Shown: positions 45,428 to 56,640 of the stretch, in pieces | Position numbering within the stretch: the stretch's first letter is position 1 | Layout: the number at the start of each line of letters is the position of its first letter | DNA from: Myotis daubentonii | Taxonomy: Eukaryota; Chordata; Mammalia; Chiroptera; Vespertilionidae | Reading direction: 5' to 3' | DNA: 64,000 bases | Assembly: GCF_963259705.1 (NCBI RefSeq) | Contig: NC_081844.1 | Location: 17,593,715-17,657,714, forward strand | Position numbers and translations under genes: made by a program | Notes under the pieces: generated by a model | Databases searched by the model: none | What the model was told of the DNA's origin: nothing | Seen by the model: the letters and a program-made list of their open reading frames with translations, nothing else

Positions 45428-46434
45428 AGGGATGTCAGAATTATTTATATATTTTATCATTATCATAAAATACAACAATATATTATTATTTGGCATAATA
45501 ATGATATATTTTATCTGTGGATGCATAAGTTAAAATAATTGGCATCTCAAGTCCAAGTTCAGGTTCAACACAGAAAAGCTATGCCAGGTACCAGAGGCTA
45601 AGGAAAGCCATGGAGATCCTTGCTCTTTAGAAAACTTGCATTGAAAGGGGTGCAGAATCTAACCTTGATGTTGTCAGCTTTGGTCACGTAGAATCACATA
45701 TCTCTTGCATGTGGGAGGGGATAAGATACAAGCTCTGAAAGGAGCAGAAGGCCCTTCCTCCCAAGCTATCTCCACTGCCTTTCTCACTCCAGGGTGCCCG
45801 GGCGGACCTGTCACCCAGCTCCAAGTGCTGCAAGCTCAGTGGGCTGTCTCTCCCCTCCGCTGCCTCTCAGAGGAGGCAGGAGGATTTGTTAGTAAGTGGT
45901 GTCCAAGGGCTGACCCAAAAACAGAGGAACCTGGGCATGGTTATCTGGGAACATCAGATGCTGATGGTCAGCTTCTGACTTCTCCTAAGAGGTCATTTAC
46001 CACAATCCATATTCCTAAGAAGTTTTCTGAGCAGCCCTCTTGGCAGCCCTCGATCTTGAACTTGGAGATTGCCAGGTCACCATGAGGAATCTGGTCTTCA
46101 GCTCTGCCTGGGCTCTAATTGGCTCTGGCTTCTACTTGCTTCTGTGTGCTCTGCTAGCAGCTGAACTGCGGTCACAAGAGGGAGAACATCTTCCTGATTT
46201 TTGAAATCATTAAAGGAAAGAGGAAATCAAAGGGCTTACATCAGAGCTGCTGCTCAGGGCCAAGTACTCCACTGATCTGTCTAACTGAAGAGGAGAAAAC
46301 ACACACTCGTGCTGAAGGAAGAGGGCTCTGGGGAGAGGCAACTTTGGTCCCAGTGCTGAAACCTGCCCTCAAAAGGAGGGAGAGAGATTTAAGGAAGAAC
46401 TAAAGACAATAACTTGTACATTACAAAGCATATC
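45428..46434. other. No gene recognised
   Basis: AT-rich, partly palindromic low-complexity sequence lies at 45440-45540. The rest is unique. A 126-codon forward frame (45705-46085) has no recognised domain. Confidence 0.4.
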
Positions 46435-46545
46435 TTTATACATTGATTCATTCCATAATCACAACCATACAAGCTATTTTGCTGTCCTCATTTTATTAGG
46501 TGAGTAAATGGAGGTTCAGAGAGATTGTCTCAAGTCTTAAGGTGC
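46435..46545 (-). repeat. MIR SINE, reverse
   Basis: TTCCATAATCACAACCATAC, CTCATTTTATTAGGTGAGTA and GAGGTTCAGAGAGATTG lie in reverse MIR order. Confidence 0.65.
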
Positions 46546-49327
46546 CCTCATACATCATGCTCTTTTCCTGGCTGTACTTCAGCATGGTATGAGTCGTGAT
46601 GAAATGGACTTGCCTGGGGTCCTATCACCAGTGCCAGGAGCACCTCTGTGTCTAAAGCCTTCCCTCCTCAGCCACAACTTGTGCTAAAAAGAACCACAAA
46701 CATTGCTTTTTCCAAGCACCATTCTCCATTCCAATAACTGAAATAGCCTCCAAATGTTCTCCCAGCACTACCCCAGGAGAGTCCCAGGCTGGCAGTTTAG
46801 CAAAAGCCATCTTTACATCTAATCGGGCATGACTTTGTCAAAGAGATTAAGCCCAGAAAAGGTGCCAGGTACCCCAGTCCCAATATGTCTTTCCCCGGTC
46901 GTTACCACATGGTTTTCCATTCTTGCTTGTGGTGGTCTACAGAGAACTCAAGCCCTTCCAAGCTGAGGGCACTAGCTTGCTTTCCCCAACTTCCCAAAGG
47001 CCACACTTCATTTTTTTAATCTTAGCACTATGTCAGAGAGCCCTAAGTCCTTGCCTTCGGGGCTCCCAAAAGCTCACTCTCTTGCTCATCCAAATATGTG
47101 TCTCATTATATCATGCTTCTATGCATCCCCTTTCAGATCAAACATCTCCCACAGGAACCTTTACTCAGGGCTACAGCCAAGTTTCCATTCTCTCATCACC
47201 TCTAGGTCTGGACACATTGACATAGAGTTGGAAAATGAGTATCTCCATCATGACTTCAAAATCAGCCTGAAGGGAAATGCAGGCATTCTTCACGACCCTC
47301 ACATCCCATTGCCCTTGAGTCCTGATAACTGAAGTGTCACCGTGGACAGAACATGAATAGGTGAGCATCTACATGGACCCAACACATGGCTCAAGAGAGA
47401 GAGTTGGTGGTGAGCTGTTGGTATCCCAGAGCCCTGAACTCATCTGGTACCTGAAATGAATGAGGGTCACCCAAGATTGGCACCATTCTGGCAATCCAAT
47501 CCCTTCTGTTTCTGTGAAAGAAATGCTACACCTGCCAACAAGAGCAATGTATGCACTAGACTTCCATGCTGACACTGGGGTTCAGCCACAGCACCTTGAG
47601 ATAATTACTAATGTTCTTTGGTAAATCTGGTCATCCCAAGACAGTTTGAGGAGGCAAAAGTTAAATTCAGAAAGTCCGACTCAGACAACCCTCAGACCAG
47701 AGTAAGTGGGACTTGGTGTGTGTGTGCGTGTGTGTGTGTGTGTGTACACATGTGTGTGCCCACAGGCATTCCTGTTGGAGGAGGGATGTGGAGAATCAGG
47801 GAGTGTTACAAAGGGTAGAAATGGGAACATGGGCCATGTGAGGCTACTGTCTGGACTCTGGGTTCTCTGCTTGGACTGCACTACCAGAACCATCTTACCC
47901 CAGGCATTGGAGGGAAACCTAGAAAACATCAATGAAGGCACTCCCAAGTGTGGGGTCCCCTGAGGTACAGGTCTTGGACAGCAGCCCTGCTTACCCAGGT
48001 CTGATGGCAGTGTTGTCTGAACAGAGCTTTCTGCATTTCACTTTTGTGTCTCCAAACTGTGCCTGGGGGGTCATTTTTAAGCATGTTGCTGGCCCTAAAG
48101 TAGACACTGAATATATATTTTCAAATTGGATAGAATCCTAAGTCTTAATAAATATTGTAAAAGCCAATACATTCCAAGTCAGGCCCCCATAACCACAGCA
48201 GGCCCTGATCCCAGTCTCATTAATACTCTTTCTACTAATCCTCCAGAATTAGCAAATACAGCTCTACCCTGCTATGAAATACTCCCACCTTCAGGGCTCA
48301 AGGAAAGGCTCAGAAAGAAGATCCGAGGAAGGCTCCTTCCTTGTTAAATGTATCTTTGAATCCAGACACTGGGTAGCATCTCTAATAAGCTCTTTCAGGC
48401 TTAATGGGGCTTTCCGACAATTTCCCATTCCACTTGCCCCTCTATGCCTCACCAGTTACTTCTTATAACTCCCTCCAGTAGATAATCAGGGTATCACATC
48501 CAAAGTCACTTAAGTTTGATGGGCTTTTCCAGTGCCCTTTGAGTACTTAAAGGTTTCTTATCTTCTATGCCTGTGCCTCTCTGAGAGCTCACTGTTCCAG
48601 TATTGGCTGGCAAAGACCCAAATGCAAAGAGGCTTGTGTTCTCCATAAAGAGAATCTTCTAAAGAAAATCTAAGGCAGTCTCCACGGGCCATTCAACCAC
48701 CCATCATCAACCGGGTGACCAGATGTGTCCCTTCAGCATCCAGCGCTACCTCTCTATCATCCTAATCCTCGGAGCCCTAAGGAGTGTCGTAAGTGTAGGA
48801 GGAACCTGTTCTGTAACTTCCTTCACCTTAGCTGTAGATACATACTCCTGAAATTGTCATTTGCAGCTGAAGAAATTAAGCTCCAGTGTAGCTCTCCTTG
48901 GTGGCCTGAAACTCGCCCCATCCTGGGTAACATTCTAGAACATCTGCTAGCTTATAGCCATGTTTCTCACTTAGACACAAAGCATTTGAAGGTGTCTGAC
49001 TGTGGGGACTGCTGGAAAGATAGACTTGTTTAAAGAAGAAGAGAAGGGCTTTGTAAGATGGAAGATGGAGAAATAATTGAATTATGTGCACAGTTAGTCC
49101 AAAGCACTTGCACACAGATGGGATCTTCACAGCAGTGGCTCCATGGCTGAAATACACGGTGGGAGCCATGTGTCCGCCGCAGACCCTTGCTGTGAGCCCT
49201 CCCTTGTCTCAGACATTCTTCTGGTCTTGGCTCTGACATTCAGCCCTGCACTGTCTTTGTGGCTCCTTGCTCCCCCTGAACCAAACTTTGGGAAGAGAGA
49301 GTGTCCCCAAGCCTGATGCGTTGGATT
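46546..49327. other. No gene recognised
   Basis: This is about 2.8 kb of mostly unique DNA. It contains the TG tract at 47716-47759. Forward frames of 100 and 102 codons (46923-47225, 48725-49033) have no family signature. Confidence 0.4.
47716..47759. repeat. (TG)n tract, alternating purine-pyrimidine
   Basis: Forty-four bases alternate strictly (GTGTGTGTGTGCGTGTGTG, then ACACATGTGTGTGC). It is likely length-polymorphic and possibly Z-forming. Confidence 0.9.
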
Positions 49328-49735
49328 CCTAGGGCTGCCGTAACAAAATACCACAAACTGGAGGGATTAAAACAACAAAAATGCATCCTCTCAGTCTTCT
49401 GAAGCCTGGACCTCCAAGATCAAGGTGTCAGCAGGGCAAGTGCCTTCTGGAGGCTCTGAGAAAAAGCTACCCCATCGTTTCCAGGTGCATCACTCCAATC
49501 TGCCTCCCTTGTCACTAGCCTTCTTCCCTGGGTCTCCCCGGGCCTCTGTGGCTGAAGGCCCCTCTCCTTTCTCCTATAAGGACACCTGGCATTGGGTTTA
49601 GGGCTCACCCTAATCTAGTATAATCTCATTTCAACTAATTGTATCTGCCAAAACCCTCTTTCCAAATAAGGCCACATTCTATGGTTCCTGGTGGACATGA
49701 ATTGGGGCGGAAGGTACTGCTTAAGCCACTACCCC
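49328..49735 (-). mobile_element. MLT1-type solo LTR (ERVL-MaLR)
   Basis: The order GGGCTGCCGTAACAAAATAC, TTAAAACAAC, AGATCAAGGTGTCAGCAGGG, CCTATAAGGACACC and CCAAATAAGGCCACATTCT is the reverse complement of MLT1-type LTRs. No internal viral genes adjoin it. It is an ancient, inert endogenous retroviral LTR. Confidence 0.65.
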
Positions 49736-50553
49736 TGGTCTTGGCCTAAGGCACCATTAGCCACCCTGCTCTGGTCAGTGCTGATTGAGCCAATGGACCC
49801 CTCACCATGCAGCCAGGACTCTTCCCACTGTCTTCCTTGGCTCAGCAACGAGTGAGGAACAATTGAACGTGTTCCAGTTTGTTCTCTGCCCTTCTCAGAA
49901 GTGTTTCTGACCTCTCTCTGTAGCCCTTTGCAGGCATCCTTCCTGCTCGACCACCGCAGCACAGGCAAGGGTGCCATGTTGGGCCTATAACGAATAAGCA
50001 GATGAAATATGTAAGCGAATGGCGGCCTATTCTAATCTGACCCGAGATAAAATGATGAAGTAGGCCAAGTTTAATCTCAGGATTCCTATACCTGTACCCA
50101 AGGCCCCGTCCCACCCAGGCTCCCAGGGCCTTCAACTACAACAGACAATGTTCCCCTCACCTCTTCTGACAGCCTGGTCTCACCTTTGCAAAATGTCCCT
50201 CGGGTCACAAAAAGGGAGCTAAATCCATTTGATATATTATTTCATACTAAACTAGTCAAAGCTATCATTGGAATTTCTATTTTAACAGACACTTTTGGTA
50301 TCATAGCCACAGCAGGCAAATAAGCTGGGTATTGGCCACGCTAAAGACTATGGTCAATGATTTGGGGATGGGGGTGGGGTTAGCACTTTGACTCCCACCC
50401 TGGCCCAGCCACTGTGCCTGCCCCCAGGTAAAGTCAGCTCTGGGTCCGGCCTCCAATACTAGGCATAGCCCACATGTGCCTTTCTCCCCCTCCTCCACTG
50501 CCAGCCTCCCTGATTGTACAAATGATGTTTCTACTTCTTTCTCCTTCAGGTTA
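49736..50553. other. No gene or repeat recognised
   Basis: This is unique-looking DNA. Frames below 100 codons have no family signature. Confidence 0.45.
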
Positions 50554-50561
50554 CCTTATAC

Positions 50562-50886
50562 CAGTGGTTCTCAACCTTCCTAATGCTGTGACCCTAATGC
50601 CGCGATCCTTTAATACAGTTCCTCATGTTGTGATGACCCCCAACCATAAAATTATTTTCGTTGCTCCTTCATAACTGTCATTTTGCTACTGTTATGAATT
50701 GTAATGTAAATATCTGATATGCAGGATGTACTTTCATTGTTACAAATTGAACATAATTAAAGCATAGTGATTAATCACAAAAACAATATGTAATTATATA
50801 TGTATTTTCCAATGGTCTTAGGCAATCCCTGTGAAAGGGTCATTCGACCCCCAAAGGGGTCGCGACCGACAGGTTGAAAACCGCTG
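50562..50886 (-). mobile_element. SPIN-type hAT transposon, copy 2
   Basis: The terminal repeats are CAGTGGTTCTCAACCT and the complement of AGGTTGAAAACCGCTG. The interior is colinear with copy 1, including ATGCAGGATGTACTTTCATT and CCAAAGGGGTCGCGACC, with a short local duplication near the left end (TAATGCTGTGACCCTAATGC). A perfect 8-bp duplication CCTTATAC flanks it (50554-50561 and 50887-50894). It is non-autonomous with no transposase. Confidence 0.96.
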
Positions 50887-50894
50887 CCTTATAC

Positions 50895-51643
50895 CAACAT
50901 TTCCATCTTCCATTCCTCCATTCCCTCCCTAGCCCTAGCCCTTGCACAATATTCCTTTTTTAAAATTGTTCCTTAGGAAAAACCTTTATAATTCTAATGA
51001 TCAGGGATGAGGTCTATATGTTCAGTACATCTGGCCTTTAAAATCACTTTGGAAACAGAGTCGCTGTTTTTTATTTTCTCCCCAGCAACTTAATGATATG
51101 TAGCTCCCAGTTTTTATTCCCTGTCCTTTCAGTCAATTCCGTTTTAAGAATTAATTTTTGGCAGCCACAGGGGAGGTCAGTAAACCAGTGAGGAGCCTCT
51201 TTGAAAGGCACTTGTGTGGCATTTCACCAGCAGGACCTTCCTGGTGGCTTCTGGCCTATTCTCCAGGCTCGTGTCCTGGACAGATGGGCAGGCCACAGGC
51301 GGGGCCCCGAGTGGAAGAGAAGGGCCTAAGATTCTCAGCCTAGAATGAACCAGCAGCTTCCAAGCCTACAAGTTCATGTGCTCTTGGCCCTGGTGAAACA
51401 ATGGCTGTTCCTTCCCAGTCCAGGCCCAGCACACCTGCATCGCTGCCATCAGCTAAGCTTCGTGCAGGTCTTCCACACACAGAAAGCATGAAGGGGCAGT
51501 GACTGCACAGAGTCCACAGCCATGTCCATTGTTTGGCCTCTGACAGGTGACCAGGGCAAGGCTTTCTCACCTCCAGATGTGTCTGCTGATGTTCTACTCT
51601 ACATTGGTCTATACACAGCCAGGTTCCAGACTATGCCATTATG
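50895..51643. other. No gene or repeat recognised
   Basis: This is unique-looking DNA. Short frames only. Confidence 0.45.
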
Positions 51644-51659
51644 AGCTGGCTGAGTCTTT

Positions 51660-52421
51660 TTTTCCTCTCTGTTTGTTTCTTTCAATCACAGTTGACATTC
51701 AATATTATTTTTGTATTCATTTCAGGCATACCGCATAGTGGTTCGACAATCATGTATTTTACAAAGTGGTCCCCCAATATTTCCAGTGCCCACCTGGCCC
51801 CACACGTAGTTACTACAATATTATTGACTGCATTCCCTATGCGGTACTTCACATTCCTGTGACTATTTTGTAACTACCAATTTGTACTACTTAATTCCTT
51901 TCACCGTTTTCGCCCATCTCCTGGAACCCCTTTTCATCTGGCAACCATCAAAATGTTCTTTGAATCTATGAGTATTTTTCTATTTTGTTTATTTTGTTTT
52001 TTAAATGCCACACATAAGTAGAATTATATGGTACTTGTCTTTCTTTGTCTGACTTATTTCACTTATTCTCCAAGTCCATCCATGCTGTCACAAAAGGTAA
52101 GATTTTATTCTTTTTTTATAGCCAAGTAATATCCATTGTGTATACGTACCACATCTTCTTTATCCACTTATCTATTAATGGGCACTTGGGTGGCTTCCAT
52201 ATATTGGCTATTATAAATAATGCTGCAATGAACATAGGGCACTCTTTCAAATTAGTGTTCTGGGGTTCTTTGAATATATTCCCAGAAGTGGAATTACTGG
52301 GTCATAAGGCAGTTCCATTTTTAATATTTTGAGGCCCCTCTATACTGTTTTCCATAGTAGATACACCAATCTGCATTCCCACCAACAGTGCACAAGAGTT
52401 CCCTTTCCTCCACATCCTTGT
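51660..52421 (-). mobile_element. L1 3' end, 5' truncated
   Basis: It is reverse L1: 3' untranslated region at left, then ORF2 end (TATTAATGGGCACTTGGGTG, GAAGTGGAATTACTGGGTCA, ACCAATCTGCATTCCCACCA). A 16-bp duplication AG(C/T)TGGCTGAGTCTTT flanks it (51644-51659 and 52422-52437) with one transition. No coding frame is intact. Confidence 0.93.
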
Positions 52422-52629
52422 AGTTGGCTGAGTCTTTAATCACACTACCTGGATCTGGTTTTAAAAAGAGAGGTGCAGGATGTTGCCTGATTCTGTATTT
52501 TAAGGACAGTCAAGCAGTTGTTGCCCATACATACTGCCTGACATTTGATCTATAATTCTGTTGTCAAAAATCTCAGACCCTGTCATGCTCATCACAGAGG
52601 ACTTGTTTATTTCATACAGATGCACCGGT

Positions 52630-52752
52630 AGGTAGAATGACCACATAATTTATCCTCCAAACTAGGATACTTTTGAGAGAGAAAAAGAAGACACCACTAA
52701 TTATTATATCAGAACAGCAAGCATAAACCAGAAAGGTTCCAGGAACACTAGG
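52630..52752. repeat. Unnamed ancient repeat, copy 2
   Basis: TGACCACATAATTTATCCTC, CAAACTAGGATACTTTTGAG and CACCACTAATTATTATATC parallel the stretch at 31441-31555. Confidence 0.5.
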
Positions 52753-53274
52753 ATATTGGCTACCCAGCCCATTGGGACATGCAGGTGCCAATGCCCCAGT
52801 CAGTTCAAGTGGAAGGTGGGGAAAGCCTGGTGACTGGACTTGGTACCAGGGCCCCAGTTTGTACTGCCGCATCCCCTTGAATTAGGACCAGGACTTCTGA
52901 CTTGGAGTCCTAAGCAGCTGATTCTAATGAAGGCACTCAGCACTACAGACCATTGACAAGAAAGTCACACATCTCGGTAACAACAGCGGTCAGGGCTGCA
53001 GGGAGACTGACGATAGGGGTCAGAGTTGGAAACAGTGGAAGACTTAGGGCTTTATCTAAGCTTGAGGAAGAAGAGACAAGATATAAAATTAAAAAGGAGA
53101 AAATAAGTCACAGCAAGCAAGAAGGAGACTTGATGATTCAGAAGGAATAGCAGGGACACAGTCCTAAGAGGGGGGGGCGGGGGAGAATTTAGTTAGTGGA
53201 TCAAATTGTCAACTGATGAAAAGAAAGTGCAGCGCGCTTGTTGGATGTGAAGTGTAGGCTTGCGATTGCCTGGC
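52753..53274. other. No gene or repeat recognised
   Basis: This is unique-looking DNA with a G-rich run at 53170-53183. Confidence 0.45.
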
Positions 53275-53420
53275 ATTGAACACCAGCTCTGTACTTCCCC
53301 GAGTGATAGCAGGAGTCTAGGCCTCGATTTCCTTATCTGCATAATGGTGATAATGAAAGTATCTTTTCTTCAAGGGCATTGTGATGATTAAATGATTAAT
53401 GTATGCAATGCACTTGGGAT
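53275..53420 (+). repeat. MIR SINE
   Basis: GAACACCAGCTCTGTACTTC, TCGATTTCCTTATCTGCATA, GTGATGATTAAATGATTAAT and GCAATGCACTTGGGATTGTC lie in MIR order. Confidence 0.8.
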
Positions 53421-53429
53421 TGTCATTAA

Positions 53430-53640
53430 GGACTCTAAGAAGGCAAGTGGAAGGAAGGAAATACTCAAGGAGGATAAGCAGTGGGTTCTGGGTTTAGGAT
53501 GGATGGAGAGTGAGTAGTGTGGAAAGAAAGAGAATGACCAGGAGGCTGGGCTGATTTAGGCCATGTGCAGGCTGCAATAGCCATGGCCCAGACAAGTTCT
53601 TGGAATGACAGGACCAGGTTTGGTGTTTCTAAGAGGAAGG
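53430..53640 (+). repeat. Possible ancient repeat fragment
   Basis: GACCAGGAGGCTGGGCTGAT and GCAGGCTGCAATAGCC resemble part of a common old repeat (CAGTTAGGAGGCTATTGCAG). The match is weak. Confidence 0.3.
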
Positions 53641-54139
53641 AATTATAAAATATCAGGAAAGAGTTGGTGCCAAATCCATAGAAAGTTTAAGCTTAAATTT
53701 GCCCTTAGAGATCGTGTAGCTTACCTTCAACTTAGGAGATCTCAGTCTTCCCCAACATTGAATTCAGACAACTGTAAGATTGAGGCTGGGTAGGAGGTAA
53801 TGGCCATTGAAAATGATTGTAGGTTTTGGAGTAAGAGAAGGAATCCAGTGAAATGTTTAGCTCTGGATGCCACCTATTCTGGATGGCTTGGGAAAGTTGC
53901 TAGCCTGATCCAGGAGTTGATATTTTTGAGATCTCTTCAAGGAATATGGTGCTTTATTTGCTCTAACAAATATCCTTTTATATAACTTAAAAGCAGAGAA
54001 AGGATGGTGGTGAGGAGAAGATATAATTGGAGCCAAAGCTATAGATGTTACAACTGTAAGAATTCTCCAATGGCCTCTAGCGCTCCATCTCCCTCACACC
54101 TCCCGCCCCACCCACCCCTCACTCCCGCCTTCATTCACC
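53641..54139. other. No gene or repeat recognised
   Basis: No feature can be supported. Confidence 0.45.
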
Positions 54140-54380
54140 ATGAAGATATGTCAGTTTCCTGAGTGAACCATGCCTCACAGGTCTTCCCTTCCTTCCCCCT
54201 CCACCTTCACCTAGAAAACTCTTTTTATACTTCAAGTCTCATTAAGGAATCACTTCTCCTAGGAAGCTTTCCAGTCATCTGCATATGATTATTGGCCACA
54301 TGCCCTCTCTCCAGACCCATATTCTGACCTCACCCTGCTCTGTGTCTGGGTAGGTGGTGCCAAGACAGTGCATTACACAG
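54140..54380 (+). repeat. L2 LINE 3' region
   Basis: TTTTTATACTTCAAGTCTCA, then ACTTCTCCTAGGAAGCTTTC, follows the L2 3' order (CTTCAAG, then TCCTCTGTGAAGCCTTCC). It is diverged. Confidence 0.45.
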
Positions 54381-55094
54381 GCTCCTTGAACAGTTGCCTT
54401 ACATCTGGGTTTTGCTGATGGAGATATCAGCAGGAGATGGGGATGTGGAAGTAAAAAGAGATTTGAGTATGTCTTTCCTGCTCCCCGCTCATCAGATGAG
54501 CTTTAGCACCTCATCTCTGATACCTAGCAATAGCTCCAAGACTGCACCTGAGCTGGCAGCCCCTCCTCCTTCATTCCAGCTCTCATGGGCTCACATGTCC
54601 ATTTCTTGACCTTTCAGCCTAAGATGTGAGGCATTTCCCATGATTGCTGGACTCTGGGTGTCCCTACATCTTTTTGGCTTCCTTAACCTCCCTAAAAAGT
54701 CCTTCCAGAAAGTTTGTTCAGTTGAAGCATCGGTGATGTCCTGCCAGGACAGTGACCACATAGTCTCCTTCTTGAACACCTTTTTTGTCCCCTCCTTTTT
54801 TTCTCCTTAGCGTCATCCTCTTGTGTCCATGCAGTAAACATCACAGGGTTTTGTCATGGCTAGTTCATTCTCCAGCATCCCTTTGGGATTGATGGCTCTT
54901 TAAATACGTGTTTTGGATTATTATGCCTGGCACACAGCATTCAATGAATACCCAGATCCACTCATTTCTGACAATTTCTGAGTTAATGCTGTGATGCCTT
55001 TCTGAAAAACAGCTAAAATTGTTTTTTTTTAAAGCACTTGATATAACACAAACTCAATAAATAATAATATGAACATAAAATTGTATAATTTTTG
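54381..55094. other. No gene recognised
   Basis: A weak L2-like end may lie near 54920-54960 (TGCCTGGCACACAGCATTC, then AATGAATA). The remainder is unassigned. Confidence 0.4.
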
Positions 55095-55365
55095 TTTTGC
55101 AAAGTGCTTTTACATCCATTATTTAATTGTCACAACAGTTTTATGAAAAAATATTCAGCTACAAGAAGTAGTTGCTATGCCATCGGTAACATTCATGGAA
55201 CTTAATGGTCAAGCACTGGGCCCAAGAGCCAGCCTGGACTCTACGCTGGTTCTGCTTCTCTCTGTAGCCGCAGACACCATGTAAACTCTCTGTGCTCCAG
55301 GTTCCCATCTATGGACAGAGGAGGACAATGGCTCCACCTCATAGTGACAACTAAATCAAAGGATA
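55095..55365. repeat. Two MIR pieces in opposite orientation
   Basis: A reverse piece (TTGCAAAGTGCTTTTACATC, then TCACAACAGTTTTATGA, 55098-55147) is followed by a forward piece (AGCCTGGACTCTACGCTGG, then CATAGTGACAACTAAATCAA, 55228-55357). Confidence 0.55.
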
Positions 55366-55429
55366 GGTGTAAAGCGGAAGGATGGGATTAGTAAAAGCCT
55401 GGTAAAAGCCCAATAAATACTATTTTTTA

Positions 55430-55780
55430 CTAGAGGCCTGGTGCATGAGATTCGTGCACTCAGGGGGTGGCCCCTCAGCCCGGATTGTGCCCTTTTACAG
55501 TCCAGGAGCCCTCGGGGGATGTCTGGGGAGTGGGCCTAAGCCGTCAGTTGGATATCCTTAGCTCTGCTGCAGGGGCGGGAGAGGCTCCCACCACCGCTAC
55601 TGCACTCTCCAGCTGTGAGCCCAGCTTGTGGCTGAGCAGAGCTTCCCCTGTGGGAGCACACTGACCACCAGGGGGCAGCTCCTTCATTGGGAGTCTGCAC
55701 CCTGGTGGTCAGTGCATGTCACAGTGACCAGTCATTCCACTGTTTGGTTCATTTGCATATTAGCTTTTTATCATATAGGA
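55430..55780 (-). mobile_element. HeliBat-type Helitron, reverse
   Basis: On the reverse strand it starts TCCTATATGATAAAAAGCTA (55780) and ends in a GTGCACGAATCTCATGCAC hairpin, then CAGGCCTCTAG (55430). It is flanked by A (55429) and T (55781). It carries a CTCF-like pair. Its 5' end abuts the 5' end of the next, forward Helitron. Confidence 0.93.
55661..55712. promoter_or_regulatory. Facing pair of CTCF-like motifs
   Basis: CTGACCACCAGGGGGCAG (55661-55678, forward) is a full match to the HeliBat motif. CTGCACCCTGGTGGTCAG (55695-55712, reverse) has one changed base in its core. The 16-bp spacing equals that of the other copies. Confidence 0.45.
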
Positions 55781-55916
55781 TCTTGGTGATCAGTGTGGCC
55801 CCACAGGAGCCATCAGCCAGACATCCCCTGAGGGCTCCCAGACTGCTAAAGGGTGCAGGCCTGGCTGAGGGGTCCCCATCCCCTAAGTGCACGAATGTTG
55901 TGCACTGGGCCTCTAG
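55781..55916 (+). mobile_element. Short forward Helitron, 5' end abutting another
   Basis: It starts TCTTGGTGATCAGTG and ends GTGCACGAATGTTGTGCAC (hairpin), GGGCCTCTAG at 55916, then T. Its 3' 100 bp are colinear with HeliBat 3' ends (AGACATCCCCTGAGGGCTCC). The 136-bp length and unusual 5' part leave open that it is a truncated fragment. Confidence 0.8.
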
Positions 55917-56007
55917 TTTATGGTAAAACGCTAATCTCATGAATGTGTCCAAGAAAAGACTTCTCAGCTTTGTAGCATGAGCAGCTTCTTCTAAAATCGA
56001 TGCTTCT

Positions 56008-56230
56008 GCCCCAGCAGGTTTGGCTCAGTGGATAGAGTGTCAGCTTGTAGACTGAAGAGTCCCAGGTTCAAGTCCAGTCAAGGGCACATGCCTGGGTTGT
56101 GAGCTCGATCCCCAGTAGAGGATGTGCAGGAGGCAGCCAATCAGTGATTCTCTCTCATCATTGATGTTTCTCTCTCTCTCTCTCCCTCTTCCTTCCTCTA
56201 TGAAATCAATAAAAATATTTTAAATAAAAT
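56008..56230 (+). mobile_element. Ves SINE, older subfamily
   Basis: It has the head GCCCCAGCAGGTTTGGCTCAG, GGTTCAAGTCC in place of the B box, GCTCGATCCCCAGTAG, CATTGATGTTTCTCTCTC and GAAATCAATAAAAAT. A 15-bp duplication AAAATCGATG(C/T)TTCT (55993-56007 and 56231-56245) differs by one transition. Confidence 0.95.
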
Positions 56231-56484
56231 AAAATCGATGTTTCTTCACATCTCTGTAAAAAAAAAAAAGCCGAGAAAGTTCTCCACTGAGAGAGCTGAT
56301 GGAAACTCCTAAACTCATAAAAGTCCCCAACCCACACTTAGGTTTCCTTCACACAGACCTTGCCACGACCTGAACTGCCTTTAGCAAACACTTGTTCAGC
56401 ATTTTACGTAGGCGAGTCCTGTGAGATATGTCACATCCTGCGCTCTCCCTCATCACCAAAGACAAGAAGGTAAACAGAATTAGA

Positions 56485-56640
56485 GCCAGGCGGTCCTGAG
56501 TCCACATCCTGGCTCTGCCCTGGGCATGGGCATGAATAAGCCAAGTCCATCTTCTAAATCAGACTTTTCTCACCTTCAAAGTTATAAAAATAATGCCTTC
56601 TTATTGGACTGTGGTGAAGAGTGATTGACAACAGGTGCCA
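56485..56640 (+). repeat. MIR SINE
   Basis: GGCGGTCCTGAGTCCACATC, CTGGCTCTGCC, TTTTCTCACCTTCAAAGTTA and GACTGTGGTGAAGAGTGA lie in MIR order. Confidence 0.75.

Noticed and set aside
45440..45540. AT-rich palindromic patch
   Set aside because: Low-complexity A/T sequence yields short imperfect hairpins by chance. No flanking duplication.
51660..52421. Endogenous retrovirus
   Set aside because: The ORF2-like words and A/T tail match L1, and the target duplication is 16 bp, not 4-6.
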